From contig CBDDLR010000002.1 of the NCBI GenBank assembly GCA_965230765.1, forward strand, positions 620,001 to 684,000: a stretch of 64,000 nt of DNA, read 5' to 3'. Source of the stretch: Sunxiuqinia sp965230765. GTDB taxonomy: Bacteria > Bacteroidota > Bacteroidia > Bacteroidales > Prolixibacteraceae. Below are positions 53,495 to 61,706 of the stretch, piece by piece. Position 1 is the stretch's first letter. The number at the start of each line of letters is the position of its first letter. The translations under genes and the position numbers were made by a program. A model generated the notes under the pieces. It did not search any database. It was not told the origin of the DNA and was given only the letters and a program-made list of their open reading frames with translations.

Positions 53495-54541
53495 TTAAAT
53501 CAATCCGAATTTATAGATTGTTTGGTGATCGTATATTTCGCCTGGTTTTAATTCTGTAGATGGAAAGCTTGGATGATTTGGAGAGTCAGGGTAGTGTTGG
53601 GTTTCCAATGCAACGCCGGAGTAACTTCCAAATTTCTTTTCGCCATCAATAATTAATTCAGGATTCCAGAATCCTGTATAAAGTTGCATTCCCGGCTGGG
53701 TTGTAAAAACCTCCATGGCCCTTCCTGATTTTTCTTCGCTTAGCGTACCTACTTTAATTAAGTTATACGTATCATTGTCAAGGACCATATTGTCGTCATA
53801 TCCATTTTCAAGGGTTTCTATTCCAAGACCAAGTTTTTTCTTTGTCGTAAAATCGAAAACCGTTCCTTCGGTTGAAATAATATTCCCGGTAGGGATCATA
53901 TCAACAGCCTCGGTCATTTTTCTGACATTCATTTCCAAATCATGGTTGTGAATGGTTTCTTTTCCACCCGTTAAATTGAAATAACTATGGTTGGTTAAAT
54001 TCACTAATGTTGTTTTATCTGTTTTAGCTTCATACTTAATCGAAAACTCGTTTTCGTTATTCAAGGAATAGGTGCACACAACATCCAAATTGCCTGGGTA
54101 ACCTTCTTCGCCGTCAACACTGGTGTAACTCAATTTTACGCCAACTGCTGATGTAGATTCGAATGCTTCAGCCCGCCAAAGTTTTTTGTCGAATCCTTCA
54201 AGTCCGCCATGCAAGTGGTTTGGCCCATTGTTGATTGCGCCAGTGTAATTTTTTCCTTCAATGGTGTATTTCCCTTCGGCAATGCGGTTTCCGTAACGGC
54301 CAATAATGCTTCCAAAATAGGGATAGCTTCCAAGGTACTGCTCACTTAAATAATCTTCAAGTTTGTCAAAACCACAAACCAAATTGTCAAGTTTGCCATC
54401 TTTGTCTGGCGACTCGATCGAAGTGATTATTGCTCCATAGTTTGTTATCTTAATGATTACCTGGTTGTTATTCTCAAGGGTGAATAGTTCTGCAACTTGC
54501 CCGTTTGGCAGTTCCCCAAATGTAGTTTTACTTAGTTTCAT
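53495..54541 (-). CDS. galM: Aldose 1-epimerase (mutarotase)
   Basis: 348 residues, no clear signal peptide, so cytoplasmic. It interconverts alpha and beta anomers of galactose and other aldoses, feeding the Leloir pathway. Conserved parts are visible: FGSIIGRYGNRIAEGKY, NNGPNHLHGGLEGFDKKLW (first active-site His), LTNHSYFNLTG (second His), and VALETQHYPDSPNHPSFPS (catalytic Glu). It is divergent from the regulator gene that follows, with a shared 16-bp operator. A -7 promoter match TAAATTTG on the minus strand (54575-54568) places the operator over its -33 region, which suits repression. It is part of the galactose module. Confidence 0.95.
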   Translation of the reverse strand: MKLSKTTFGELPNGQVAELFTLENNNQVIIKITNYGAIITSIESPDKDGKLDNLVCGFDKLEDYLSEQYLGSYPYFGSIIGRYGNRIAEGKYTIEGKNYTGAINNGPNHLHGGLEGFDKKLWRAEAFESTSAVGVKLSYTSVDGEEGYPGNLDVVCTYSLNNENEFSIKYEAKTDKTTLVNLTNHSYFNLTGGKETIHNHDLEMNVRKMTEAVDMIPTGNIISTEGTVFDFTTKKKLGLGIETLENGYDDNMVLDNDTYNLIKVGTLSEEKSGRAMEVFTTQPGMQLYTGFWNPELIIDGEKKFGSYSGVALETQHYPDSPNHPSFPSTELKPGEIYDHQTIYKFGLI

Positions 54542-54589
54542 CCGTTTAATTTTAAGGTGTTATCCTGCAAATTTAATAGAATGTTGCAA

Positions 54590-54605
54590 ACTGGTAGGTA
54601 CTGGT
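54590..54605. promoter_or_regulatory. Galactose regulator operator, copy 1
   Basis: ACTGGTAGGTACTGGT lies between galM and the regulator gene. Its reverse complement occurs exactly at 55722-55737, before galT. It contains ACTGGT twice, 10 bases apart. It covers the expected -33 position of the galM promoter and lies upstream of a TATTTTTG -7 match (54631-54638) for the regulator gene. Confidence 0.7.
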
Positions 54606-54663
54606 AGATAAAAATGTAAATGATTTTTAATATTTTTGTAAGAAGAAACTTAAAGACAGACCT

Positions 54664-55662
54664 GTGAAAAACATTCAAATTGATGATAGCCTTGGGGTAC
54701 CTAAATACCGCCAGATAATTAATTCAATCTATAACGCAATTATTTCCGGTAGCTTAAAGATGGGGGATAAAATACCTTCATTGAACCAGATATGTGCTGA
54801 GTTCGATCTGTCCCGCGATACAGTTATGGTTGCTTTTAACGAATTGAAGGCCAAGGGTGTAATTAGCTCAATTCCTGGGAAAGGTTATTATGTGAGTAGT
54901 ACTGAAGTGAATGTTGACGAACGGGTATTTGTATTGTTTGATGAGTTAAATGCTTTTAAAGAAGATTTATATACTTCATTTTTAAATAGTTTGGATATAA
55001 AGTCCAGTGTTGATATTTACTTCCATCATTTTAATTACCAGGTTTATAAAGATTTAATCAATGAAAGTGCTGGCAAATACACATCGTATGTTATCATGCC
55101 AGCAACATTTGATTACACAGCTGATTTAATAAAAGTATTGCCTGCGGATAATATCTATATTCTTGATAGGAAAAAAGATGATTTGATCGATTATCCTGTT
55201 GTTTACCAGGATTTTGAGGCTGATGTTTACAATGCACTTACTGAAGGGAAAGATTTACTTGGGAAGTACAAAAAGCTAATTATGGTTTTCCCTGGCGGTA
55301 AAGAGCCTGAAGGTCGAATGCTTGGTTTTGAGACATTCTGCAAGGAGAACTCGATTAAACACGAGACTTTACGAAGTCTGATTGGGCATGAAATTCAAGA
55401 GGGTGAAGCGTATTTTGTGCCTTCAGACAGAAATCTGGTAAAATTGGTAAAGTTGGCAAAGGAGAAAAAATTTAAGCTTGGTAAAGATTTTGGTATTGTT
55501 TCATTTAATGACACTATGCTGAAAGAAGTTGTTGCCGGTGGAATTACCACTATCTCTACCGATTTTGAGTTTATGGGACAAACACTGGCAAATATGATTA
55601 TTGAAAAACGGAAAGAGCAAATCGCAAACCCTTCTAAACTTATCCGTAGAAATTCCCTGTAG
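54664..55662 (+). CDS. GntR-type regulator with LacI-like sensor domain, galactose module
   Basis: 332 residues, starting at a GTG (MKNIQIDDS). The N-terminal winged helix-turn-helix is GntR type (YRQIINSIYNAIISGSLKMG, IPSLNQICAEFDLSRDTVMV). From about residue 80 to the end is a sugar-binding sensor domain of the LacI/periplasmic binding type (YTSYVIMPATFDYTADLIKV, FGIVSFNDTMLKEVVAGGIT). This fusion is known from AraR of Bacillus and several Bacteroidota regulators. The identical 16-bp site before galM/this gene and before galT suggests it represses the galactose genes and its own, with galactose as inducer. The regulated genes are visible from the context; the inducer is inferred. Confidence 0.9.
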   Translation: MKNIQIDDSLGVPKYRQIINSIYNAIISGSLKMGDKIPSLNQICAEFDLSRDTVMVAFNELKAKGVISSIPGKGYYVSSTEVNVDERVFVLFDELNAFKEDLYTSFLNSLDIKSSVDIYFHHFNYQVYKDLINESAGKYTSYVIMPATFDYTADLIKVLPADNIYILDRKKDDLIDYPVVYQDFEADVYNALTEGKDLLGKYKKLIMVFPGGKEPEGRMLGFETFCKENSIKHETLRSLIGHEIQEGEAYFVPSDRNLVKLVKLAKEKKFKLGKDFGIVSFNDTMLKEVVAGGITTISTDFEFMGQTLANMIIEKRKEQIANPSKLIRRNSL

Positions 55663-55721
55663 TGTGTTTTACAACACATTTTAGTTGAGCTGTACGATTC
55701 CATAATTATGTAATTTTACCC

Positions 55722-55737
55722 ACCAGTACCTACCAGT
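55722..55737. promoter_or_regulatory. Galactose regulator operator, copy 2
   Basis: ACCAGTACCTACCAGT is the exact reverse complement of the site at 54590-54605. It lies 17 bases before the galT ATG and just after a weak -7 match (TAATTTTA, 55711-55718), covering the likely transcription start. Binding there would block galT-galK-transporter transcription. Confidence 0.7.
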
Positions 55738-55754
55738 TGGTAATTAATTGTATT

Positions 55755-56801
55755 ATGGATAAATTTAATATTGAAGAACACCCACACAAAAGGCTAAATC
55801 CGCTAACAAACGATTGGATTTTAGTTTCGCCACACCGTTCTAAAAGACCGTGGCAAGGACAAGTTGAAAAAGCAGTTGTTGAAGAACGCCCTAAGTACGA
55901 TCCGAGTTGCTATTTATGCGCAGGAAACGAACGGGCAGGGGGGAAGAAAAACCCTGATTATAAAGGGACTTTTGTTTTCACCAATGACTTTAGTGCCTTG
56001 TTGACAGATTCTCCCGAAGGAGGACACAGTGATGGCGAATTATTCCAGGCGAAAAGTGAAAGTGGAATTTGTAAAGTAATTTGTTTTAGTGAAGATCATA
56101 GTCTTACCGTCCCCGAAATGGAAGTGGAAAATATTGCAAAAGTTGTGAATCTATGGTGTGAGCAATTTGAAGAGTTGGGAAGCAACGAGATGATCAACTA
56201 TGTTCAGATTTTTGAAAACAAAGGAGCTATTATGGGATGTTCAAATCCTCATCCTCATGGACAAATCTGGTCTTCCTCAACAGTGCCTGTTGAGCCGGAT
56301 AAAGAGTCAGTTGCCCAAAAAGCTTATTTTGAAAAACATGGACGGACCTTATTAGGTGATTATCTTTCTGCTGAATTAGAAAAGGAAGTTCGACTGCTTG
56401 CACAGAATGAACATTTCGTGGCCCTTGTTCCTTATTGGGCTGTTTGGCCTTTCGAAACAATGATTATCAGCAAGCGTCCGGTTCAAAACATTCTTCAGCT
56501 TACTTCAGAAGAAAGAACAGCATTCGCTGATATTTACAAACAGCTAACGGTAAAATACGATAACCTTTTTGAAACTTCATTTGCCTATTCTGCCGGAATT
56601 CATCAGGCACCAACTGATGGAAAAGATTACCCAGAGTGGCATTTACACATGCATTTTTACCCACCATTGTTAAGATCTGCGACAGTGAAGAAATTTATGG
56701 TTGGATATGAAATGCTGGCTACTCCACAGAGGGATATCACCGCTGAGCAAGCTGCAAAAAGATTAAGGGATTTATCAGATATTCATTATAAAAAACAATA
56801 A
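55755..56801 (+). CDS. galT: Galactose-1-phosphate uridylyltransferase
   Basis: 348 residues from the ATG at 55755; the TTG at 55737 falls inside the operator. It exchanges UDP between glucose and galactose 1-phosphates. Zinc ligands CYLCAGNE (Cys52 and Cys55) and the nucleotidyl-transfer motif SNPHPHGQIW (His166, His168, the latter the probable nucleophile) are present. EWHLHMHFYPPLL carries further conserved His residues. The length equals that of E. coli GalT. galK follows after 16 bases, then a sugar transporter, ending in a terminator, so galT-galK-transporter form one operon. galE is not in the window. Confidence 0.97.
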   Translation: MDKFNIEEHPHKRLNPLTNDWILVSPHRSKRPWQGQVEKAVVEERPKYDPSCYLCAGNERAGGKKNPDYKGTFVFTNDFSALLTDSPEGGHSDGELFQAKSESGICKVICFSEDHSLTVPEMEVENIAKVVNLWCEQFEELGSNEMINYVQIFENKGAIMGCSNPHPHGQIWSSSTVPVEPDKESVAQKAYFEKHGRTLLGDYLSAELEKEVRLLAQNEHFVALVPYWAVWPFETMIISKRPVQNILQLTSEERTAFADIYKQLTVKYDNLFETSFAYSAGIHQAPTDGKDYPEWHLHMHFYPPLLRSATVKKFMVGYEMLATPQRDITAEQAAKRLRDLSDIHYKKQ

Positions 56802-56817
56802 TTAAACCTAAAATAAA

Positions 56818-58107
56818 ATGACGAAGATTAACGAATTAATTGAAAAAATAAATGGTGGATCAAATCCATTATTTACTGAATTGTATGGTTCTGAAGAAGC
56901 TACATTGAAAGCACAGGCAGAACGATATGCAAGTTTGATGTCAGATTTTGAGAAAACATTTGGTGGCGATGATGTAGCACTTTTTAGCTCGCCGGGACGT
57001 ACAGAAATTGGAGGAAACCACACAGACCATAATTATGGCCGCGTGTTGGCAGGTGCAGTAAATATGGACAACATCGCTGTAGCCGCAAAAAATGGAACAG
57101 ATACTATTCGCATTAAATCAGCTGGATACCCTGAATTTCAGGTTGACCTTACTTCATTTGAAGTTGATGAGTCTCTTTTCTTTACTTCAACTGCGCTGGT
57201 GAAGGGAATCTGTGCGCGAATGAAAGAATTGGGATATGAAATTGGTGGATTCGATTGCTGTATTGAAGGTAATGTCCCTGCAGGTTCAGGATTGAGTTCA
57301 TCGGCTTCTTTTGAAGTATTGATTGGGGCGATTGTTAACCATCTGTTCAACGAAGGAAAAATGAGCGCTGTTGAAAATGCAATCATTGGTCAATGGGCTG
57401 AAAATAACTACTTCGGAAAACCTTGTGGTTTGATGGATCAAACAGCTTGTTCTGTGGGTGGTCTAATCACGATTGATTTCGAAGATCCTGCAAATCCTAT
57501 TGTAAAAGAAGTTGATTTTGATTTTGTATCAACAGGCTATTCATTAGTGATTACTGATGTGGGTGGTGGTCATGATGATCCTGCTTCACAGGCAGAATAT
57601 GCATCACTCCCAACTGAGATGAAAGCTGTTGCTGCTGAGCTGGGTGTTGACGTACTAAGAAAAGTTAGCTTGGAACAAATCGTGGAAAAAATGCCTGAGA
57701 TTCGCAAAGTAACTGGCGACAGGGCCTTGTTGCGTGCTTATCACTTCCAGGGAGACAATCAACGTGTAGTTGACCAGGTAGCTGCATTGGAAAACAATGA
57801 TTTTCAATCTTTCTTAAAAATGGTTGTTGAATCAGGATATAGTTCTTACATGTACAACCAAAATATTTTTGATGTGGTTCACAAAGATGAACAAGTGGTC
57901 TCTTTGGCACTTGCATTAAGTGAAATGGTTCTTAAAGGATTTGGTGCATGGCGTGTTCATGGTGGTGGATTCGGTGGAACTATTCAAGCTTTTGTTCCTC
58001 AGGATAAACTGGATGAGTATGTGAAAACACTTGAGCATGTTTATGGTGAAGGTACATGTCATAAATTATTCATAAGATCGAAAGGTTCAATAAAGCTAGA
58101 ATTATAA
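56818..58107 (+). CDS. galK: Galactokinase
   Basis: 429 residues. It phosphorylates galactose at C1 with ATP. The galactokinase signature is GRTEIGGNHTDHNYGRVLAG (about 60-79). The GHMP ATP-binding motif is VPAGSGLSSSASFEVLIGAI (about 154-173), and the third motif is AWRVHGGGFGGTIQAFV (about 377-393). KPCGLMDQTACSVGG includes the catalytic Asp near residue 205. It is somewhat longer than E. coli GalK (382 residues), as is usual for the Bacteroidota type. It lies between galT and the MFS transporter, with gaps of 16 and 26 bases. Confidence 0.97.
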   Translation: MTKINELIEKINGGSNPLFTELYGSEEATLKAQAERYASLMSDFEKTFGGDDVALFSSPGRTEIGGNHTDHNYGRVLAGAVNMDNIAVAAKNGTDTIRIKSAGYPEFQVDLTSFEVDESLFFTSTALVKGICARMKELGYEIGGFDCCIEGNVPAGSGLSSSASFEVLIGAIVNHLFNEGKMSAVENAIIGQWAENNYFGKPCGLMDQTACSVGGLITIDFEDPANPIVKEVDFDFVSTGYSLVITDVGGGHDDPASQAEYASLPTEMKAVAAELGVDVLRKVSLEQIVEKMPEIRKVTGDRALLRAYHFQGDNQRVVDQVAALENNDFQSFLKMVVESGYSSYMYNQNIFDVVHKDEQVVSLALALSEMVLKGFGAWRVHGGGFGGTIQAFVPQDKLDEYVKTLEHVYGEGTCHKLFIRSKGSIKLEL

Positions 58108-58133
58108 AATCACGAAATTAACACCTGAACAAA

Positions 58134-59342
58134 ATGAGTAAAAACAAATATTTATTTCCATTGATCGTAATGGCCTCACTGTTTTTCCTGTTTGGCTTTA
58201 TTACAACAATGAATAATTCCACCATAGAATTCCTGAAAAATGCTTTTGGATTGAATGATATTCAAAAACAATTACCAAATACTTTTTTCTATGGTGCTTA
58301 TATATTGTCGGTTCCTGTTGGTTTTTTAATTAAACGTATCGGGTACCGACTTGCAATTTTTACTGGTCTTGGATTAATTGCGATAGGATTTTTTGCCAGT
58401 ATTCCGGGTGTAGGCTTTGGATATTATGGTTTTCTTAGTGCGGTTTCAATCTTTGCTATCGGGGTTGTTGTGTTACAGGTAGCAGCTGCTCCTTATGTAG
58501 TGGCTCTTGGTCCTGCAGAAGGTTCAGCCAGTCGTTTGACTTTGACCAATGCACTAAATTCAGTAGCAACGGTTATTGCGCCAATCTTCGTTTCTGTTCT
58601 TTTAGTTACTCCAGAGCTAGGTGCAGGGGAGGTGCTTGAGAATTCAGCAATTCAAAAAATTGTAAAGAGCCCATTTATTGGAATTGGTATTGCAACAACT
58701 GTCATTTTGGTGATCATGTTCTTTTTAAAACTGCCCAACATTAAGGATGAGCAAAAAGAAAATGCTAAAGGCGGAACTTATAAATCAAGTGCTTTTAAGT
58801 ACGTTCACGTTTGGCTCGGTTCATTGGCTATTTTTGTATATATGGGTATTGAAATTGGTATCCCTAGTTTCTTTGCAGATTTTGCCAGTAAAACTGGTGC
58901 TGTAATTGAAACCAGCACAACAGATATGCTTAAATATTATTGGGGCGGATTAATGGTTGGACGTTTATTGGGTATTTATATCCTTAAGAAATTTAAACCT
59001 ACTTTGATTTTGTCTATCTGTTCGCTTGGTGGCGCAGCAATGTTGGTAGGCTCTATATTGCTCACTGGAAATATTAGTATGTGGTTATTCCTTGGAACTG
59101 GATTATTCCACTCAATTATGTGGCCGGTAATTTACAGTCTGGCCTTGGAAGATTTGGGTCCACATTCAGATGTAGCGTCTGGAGTAATTGCAACTTCGGT
59201 TATTGGTGCGGCAATCTTAACACCAATTATGGGTGCTATTCAAACATCAACTGGTTCAGTTATTCTTGCTGTTAGCTGTTTGTTTGTATTTTACATCTAT
59301 CTGGTGTTCTTTGCAACTAAAGGATCAAAAATCAGAACCTAA
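58134..59342 (+). CDS. FucP/GluP-type MFS sugar transporter
   Basis: 402 residues with 12 predicted membrane helices. It begins at ASLFFLFGFITTMNNSTIEF, the FucP-family opening, followed by FFYGAYILSVPVGFLIKRIG and VVLQVAAAPYVVALGPAEGS. It imports a hexose by proton symport, most likely galactose or glucose/galactose given its place at the end of the galT-galK operon. A strong terminator follows 17 bases after the stop. The family is clear; the preference for galactose is inferred from neighbours. Confidence 0.92.
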   Translation: MSKNKYLFPLIVMASLFFLFGFITTMNNSTIEFLKNAFGLNDIQKQLPNTFFYGAYILSVPVGFLIKRIGYRLAIFTGLGLIAIGFFASIPGVGFGYYGFLSAVSIFAIGVVVLQVAAAPYVVALGPAEGSASRLTLTNALNSVATVIAPIFVSVLLVTPELGAGEVLENSAIQKIVKSPFIGIGIATTVILVIMFFLKLPNIKDEQKENAKGGTYKSSAFKYVHVWLGSLAIFVYMGIEIGIPSFFADFASKTGAVIETSTTDMLKYYWGGLMVGRLLGIYILKKFKPTLILSICSLGGAAMLVGSILLTGNISMWLFLGTGLFHSIMWPVIYSLALEDLGPHSDVASGVIATSVIGAAILTPIMGAIQTSTGSVILAVSCLFVFYIYLVFFATKGSKIRT

Positions 59343-59359
59343 TATAATATGCATTAATG

Positions 59360-59394
59360 AAAAAGGCCAGTTAGTTTTCTAGCTGGCCTTTTTT
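59360..59394 (+). terminator. Intrinsic terminator after the galactose operon
   Basis: AAAAAGGCCAG (59360-59370) pairs with CTGGCCTTTTT (59383-59393) around a 12-base loop and ends in a T-run. It separates the galactose operon from the arabinose operon. Confidence 0.88.
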
Positions 59395-59434
59395 ATGCTC
59401 TATGACATATTCATGAATTTTTTTGCATTTTCTA

Positions 59435-59457
59435 ATAAAAGTAAAAAATACTTTTAT
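59435..59457. promoter_or_regulatory. Palindromic operator at the arabinose promoter
   Basis: ATAAAAGTA and TACTTTTAT form a perfect 9-bp inverted repeat around AAAAA. It lies directly before and just touches the -7 element TAAATTTG (59457-59464), 11 bases before the regulator ATG. No other copy was noticed in the window. It is probably the site of the Nudix-type regulator encoded next. Confidence 0.65.
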
Positions 59458-59464
59458 AAATTTG
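59457..59464 (+). promoter_or_regulatory. Promoter -7 element of the arabinose operon
   Basis: TAAATTTG matches TAnnTTTG exactly. It lies only 4 bases before the regulator ATG, so the transcript may start at or within a few bases of the start codon. No good -33 TTTG lies 19-21 bases upstream. Confidence 0.45.
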
Positions 59465-59468
59465 AAGC

Positions 59469-60176
59469 ATGAATAATAACAACAATCAACATATTTTAAA
59501 GGTATATGAAAGTCATCCAAGGCATTTTGTTGCAGTTGACTGTGTAATTTTTGGGTATCATGATGGACAATTGAGTATTCTTTTGTACCCCAGGGGGTTT
59601 GAGCCTGAAAAAGGGAAGTGGTCATTGCCAGGAGGATTTGTTCAGGATGATGAATCGGCTGATGCTGCTGCATATCGTGTACTGAAAAAAATTACCGGCC
59701 TTGATCATGTTTATCTTCAGCAGGTAAATGTATTTTCTGACCCCATTCGTGAAAAAGTAGCTCGTGTTATAAGTGTAGCTTATTATGCACTGATAAGAAT
59801 TGATCAGCATGATGAAGAAAGTGTAGTAGATTTTGGAGCTTCCTGGTGTCCGGTAACTGAAATTCCAGAATTAGTTTTTGATCATCAGGTGATGGTTAAT
59901 GATTCACTTGCCAAACTTCAGTTTAAAGCAAGTCTTGAGTTAATCGGGAAAAAACTATTGCCAGATATGTTTACAATAACACAACTACGAAACCTATATG
60001 GCGCTATTTTTCAACGTGATTTTGATCCCGGAAATTTTAGGAAAAAAATTCTATCACTTGGTCTTCTGGAAAGAACCAATAAAAAAGACACTTCCGAATC
60101 AAAGAAAGGATCATTTTATTATAAATACACAGAAGAAGAGCCCAAAGAAGATATTGGAAGAATTGTAAAAATCTAA
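59469..60176 (+). CDS. araR: Nudix-type (NrtR family) transcriptional regulator of L-arabinose use
   Basis: 235 residues. The N-terminal Nudix fold (about 15-140) has a degenerate Nudix box: Gly56, Glu62 and Arg70 remain, but the three catalytic Glu positions are Val71, Lys74 and Ile75, so it should bind rather than hydrolyse its ligand. A winged helix follows (about 155-220: MFTITQLRNLYGAIFQRDFD, then FRKKILSLGLLERT). This is the plan of BtAraR of Bacteroides thetaiotaomicron, described as a Nudix-related arabinose regulator. It lies directly before araA, an SSS transporter and araD, with a palindrome at its own promoter. It is expected to release DNA on binding L-arabinose; that is by analogy. 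Confidence 0.88.
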   Translation: MNNNNNQHILKVYESHPRHFVAVDCVIFGYHDGQLSILLYPRGFEPEKGKWSLPGGFVQDDESADAAAYRVLKKITGLDHVYLQQVNVFSDPIREKVARVISVAYYALIRIDQHDEESVVDFGASWCPVTEIPELVFDHQVMVNDSLAKLQFKASLELIGKKLLPDMFTITQLRNLYGAIFQRDFDPGNFRKKILSLGLLERTNKKDTSESKKGSFYYKYTEEEPKEDIGRIVKI

Positions 60177-60190
60177 ATAAACTTATTGAT

Positions 60191-61681
60191 ATGAGTGATA
60201 CTAATCTTAAGAACCTTGAAGTTTGGTTCATAACAGGAAGCCAACATCTTTATGGTGAAAAAACATTGCAACAGGTCGATAAAGATTCAGCAGTTATAGC
60301 TGAAGCACTTAATGATTCAGAGTATGTGCCTGTGAAAATCGTATTTAAACCTGTACTTAAAACCCCGGATGAAATTTATAACTGTTGTTTACAGGCTAAT
60401 AATGATCCCAATTGTATTGGATTGGTGACCTGGATGCATACGTTCTCTCCTTCTAAAATGTGGATTCAAGGTTTGGATGTATTGAATAAGCCCTTTGCAC
60501 ACCTGCATACGCAGTTTAATCGTGATATTCCATGGAATGATATTGATATGGACTTCATGAACCTGAACCAATCTGCTCATGGTGGTCGTGAATTCGGTTT
60601 CATTTGTTCAAGAATGCGTTTAAACAGAAAAGTAATTGTTGGGCACTGGACAGAAGAAAATGTTCAGAAGAAATTGGGGACCTGGTGTAGGGCAGCAGTT
60701 GGTTATCATGAATCTAAAAGCCTGAAGATTTGTCGATTTGGTGATAATATGCGCCATGTTGCCGTTACTGAAGGAGATAAGGTTGAAGCACAGAAAGTAT
60801 TGGGATGGCAAGTTAATTATCATGGTGTTGGTGATTTGGTAGCAAGTATTGAAACAGTGACTGACGCTGAGGTTGATGCAAAAATGGATGATTATGCCTC
60901 AAGCTACCAATTGACTGATAAATCGGATGAGAATGTTCGTTACCAGGCAAAAATTGAAGTAGGCATGAAGCGTTTTCTCGATGAAAATGGTTACAAAGCT
61001 TTTACAACCAACTTTGAAGATTTACACGGGCTAAAACAATTGCCCGGATTAGCTTGCCAGAGTTTGATGGCACAAGGATACGGTTTCGGGGCTGAAGGTG
61101 ATTGGAAACAATCTGCTTTAGTTCGTATTATGAAAGTGATGTCAACAGGAATGGAAGGTGGATGTTCTTTCATGGAAGATTATACGTACCACCTGGATCC
61201 TGTTCAGCCAGCTGTATTAAGTGCTCATATGTTGGAAATTTGTCCATCAGTTTCTATAAATAAGCCAACGGTTGAAGTGCATCCTCTAGGAATTGGAGGT
61301 AAAGATGCACCAGCTCGTTTGGTATTTGATGTTAGTGAAGGTTCCGGTATTAATGCAACGTTGGTAGATATGGGAGGGAGAATGAGGATGATAGTAAACC
61401 CTGTGGAATGCATTAAGCCGGAGCCTCTTCCTAAGCTCCCTGTTGCACGTGCTTTATGGGTGCCAATGCCTAATCTTGAAATTGGTGCTGGTGCATGGAT
61501 ATTGGCAGGTGGTGCTCACCATACCAGTTTTAGCATGGCCTTGAACGAAGAATACCTGGAAGATTTTGCTGAAATGGTTGGACTAGAATTCGTGTCAATC
61601 AACGAAAATACAAGCATATCCGAATTCAAGAAAGAATTGAAGTGGAATGATTTGTACTATCATTTATCAAAAGGACTGTAG
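60191..61681 (+). CDS. araA: L-arabinose isomerase
   Basis: 496 residues, cytoplasmic. It converts L-arabinose to L-ribulose using manganese. The opening EVWFITGSQHLYGEKTLQQV is characteristic, followed by WMHTFSPSKMWIQGLDVLNK and HLHTQFNRDIPW. Metal ligands lie in GFGAEGDWKQSALVR (Glu), FMEDYTYHLDP (Glu) and LEICPSVS (with a following His), and the C-terminal GGAHHTSFSM (His443-His444). The length equals that of known AraA enzymes (about 500). It is the second gene of the operon araR-araA-transporter-araD, 14 bases after araR. Ribulokinase (araB) is not seen inside the window and may lie beyond the right edge. Confidence 0.97.
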   Translation: MSDTNLKNLEVWFITGSQHLYGEKTLQQVDKDSAVIAEALNDSEYVPVKIVFKPVLKTPDEIYNCCLQANNDPNCIGLVTWMHTFSPSKMWIQGLDVLNKPFAHLHTQFNRDIPWNDIDMDFMNLNQSAHGGREFGFICSRMRLNRKVIVGHWTEENVQKKLGTWCRAAVGYHESKSLKICRFGDNMRHVAVTEGDKVEAQKVLGWQVNYHGVGDLVASIETVTDAEVDAKMDDYASSYQLTDKSDENVRYQAKIEVGMKRFLDENGYKAFTTNFEDLHGLKQLPGLACQSLMAQGYGFGAEGDWKQSALVRIMKVMSTGMEGGCSFMEDYTYHLDPVQPAVLSAHMLEICPSVSINKPTVEVHPLGIGGKDAPARLVFDVSEGSGINATLVDMGGRMRMIVNPVECIKPEPLPKLPVARALWVPMPNLEIGAGAWILAGGAHHTSFSMALNEEYLEDFAEMVGLEFVSINENTSISEFKKELKWNDLYYHLSKGL

Positions 61682-61706
61682 ATAATTATAAACTAATAAC
61701 CAAATA

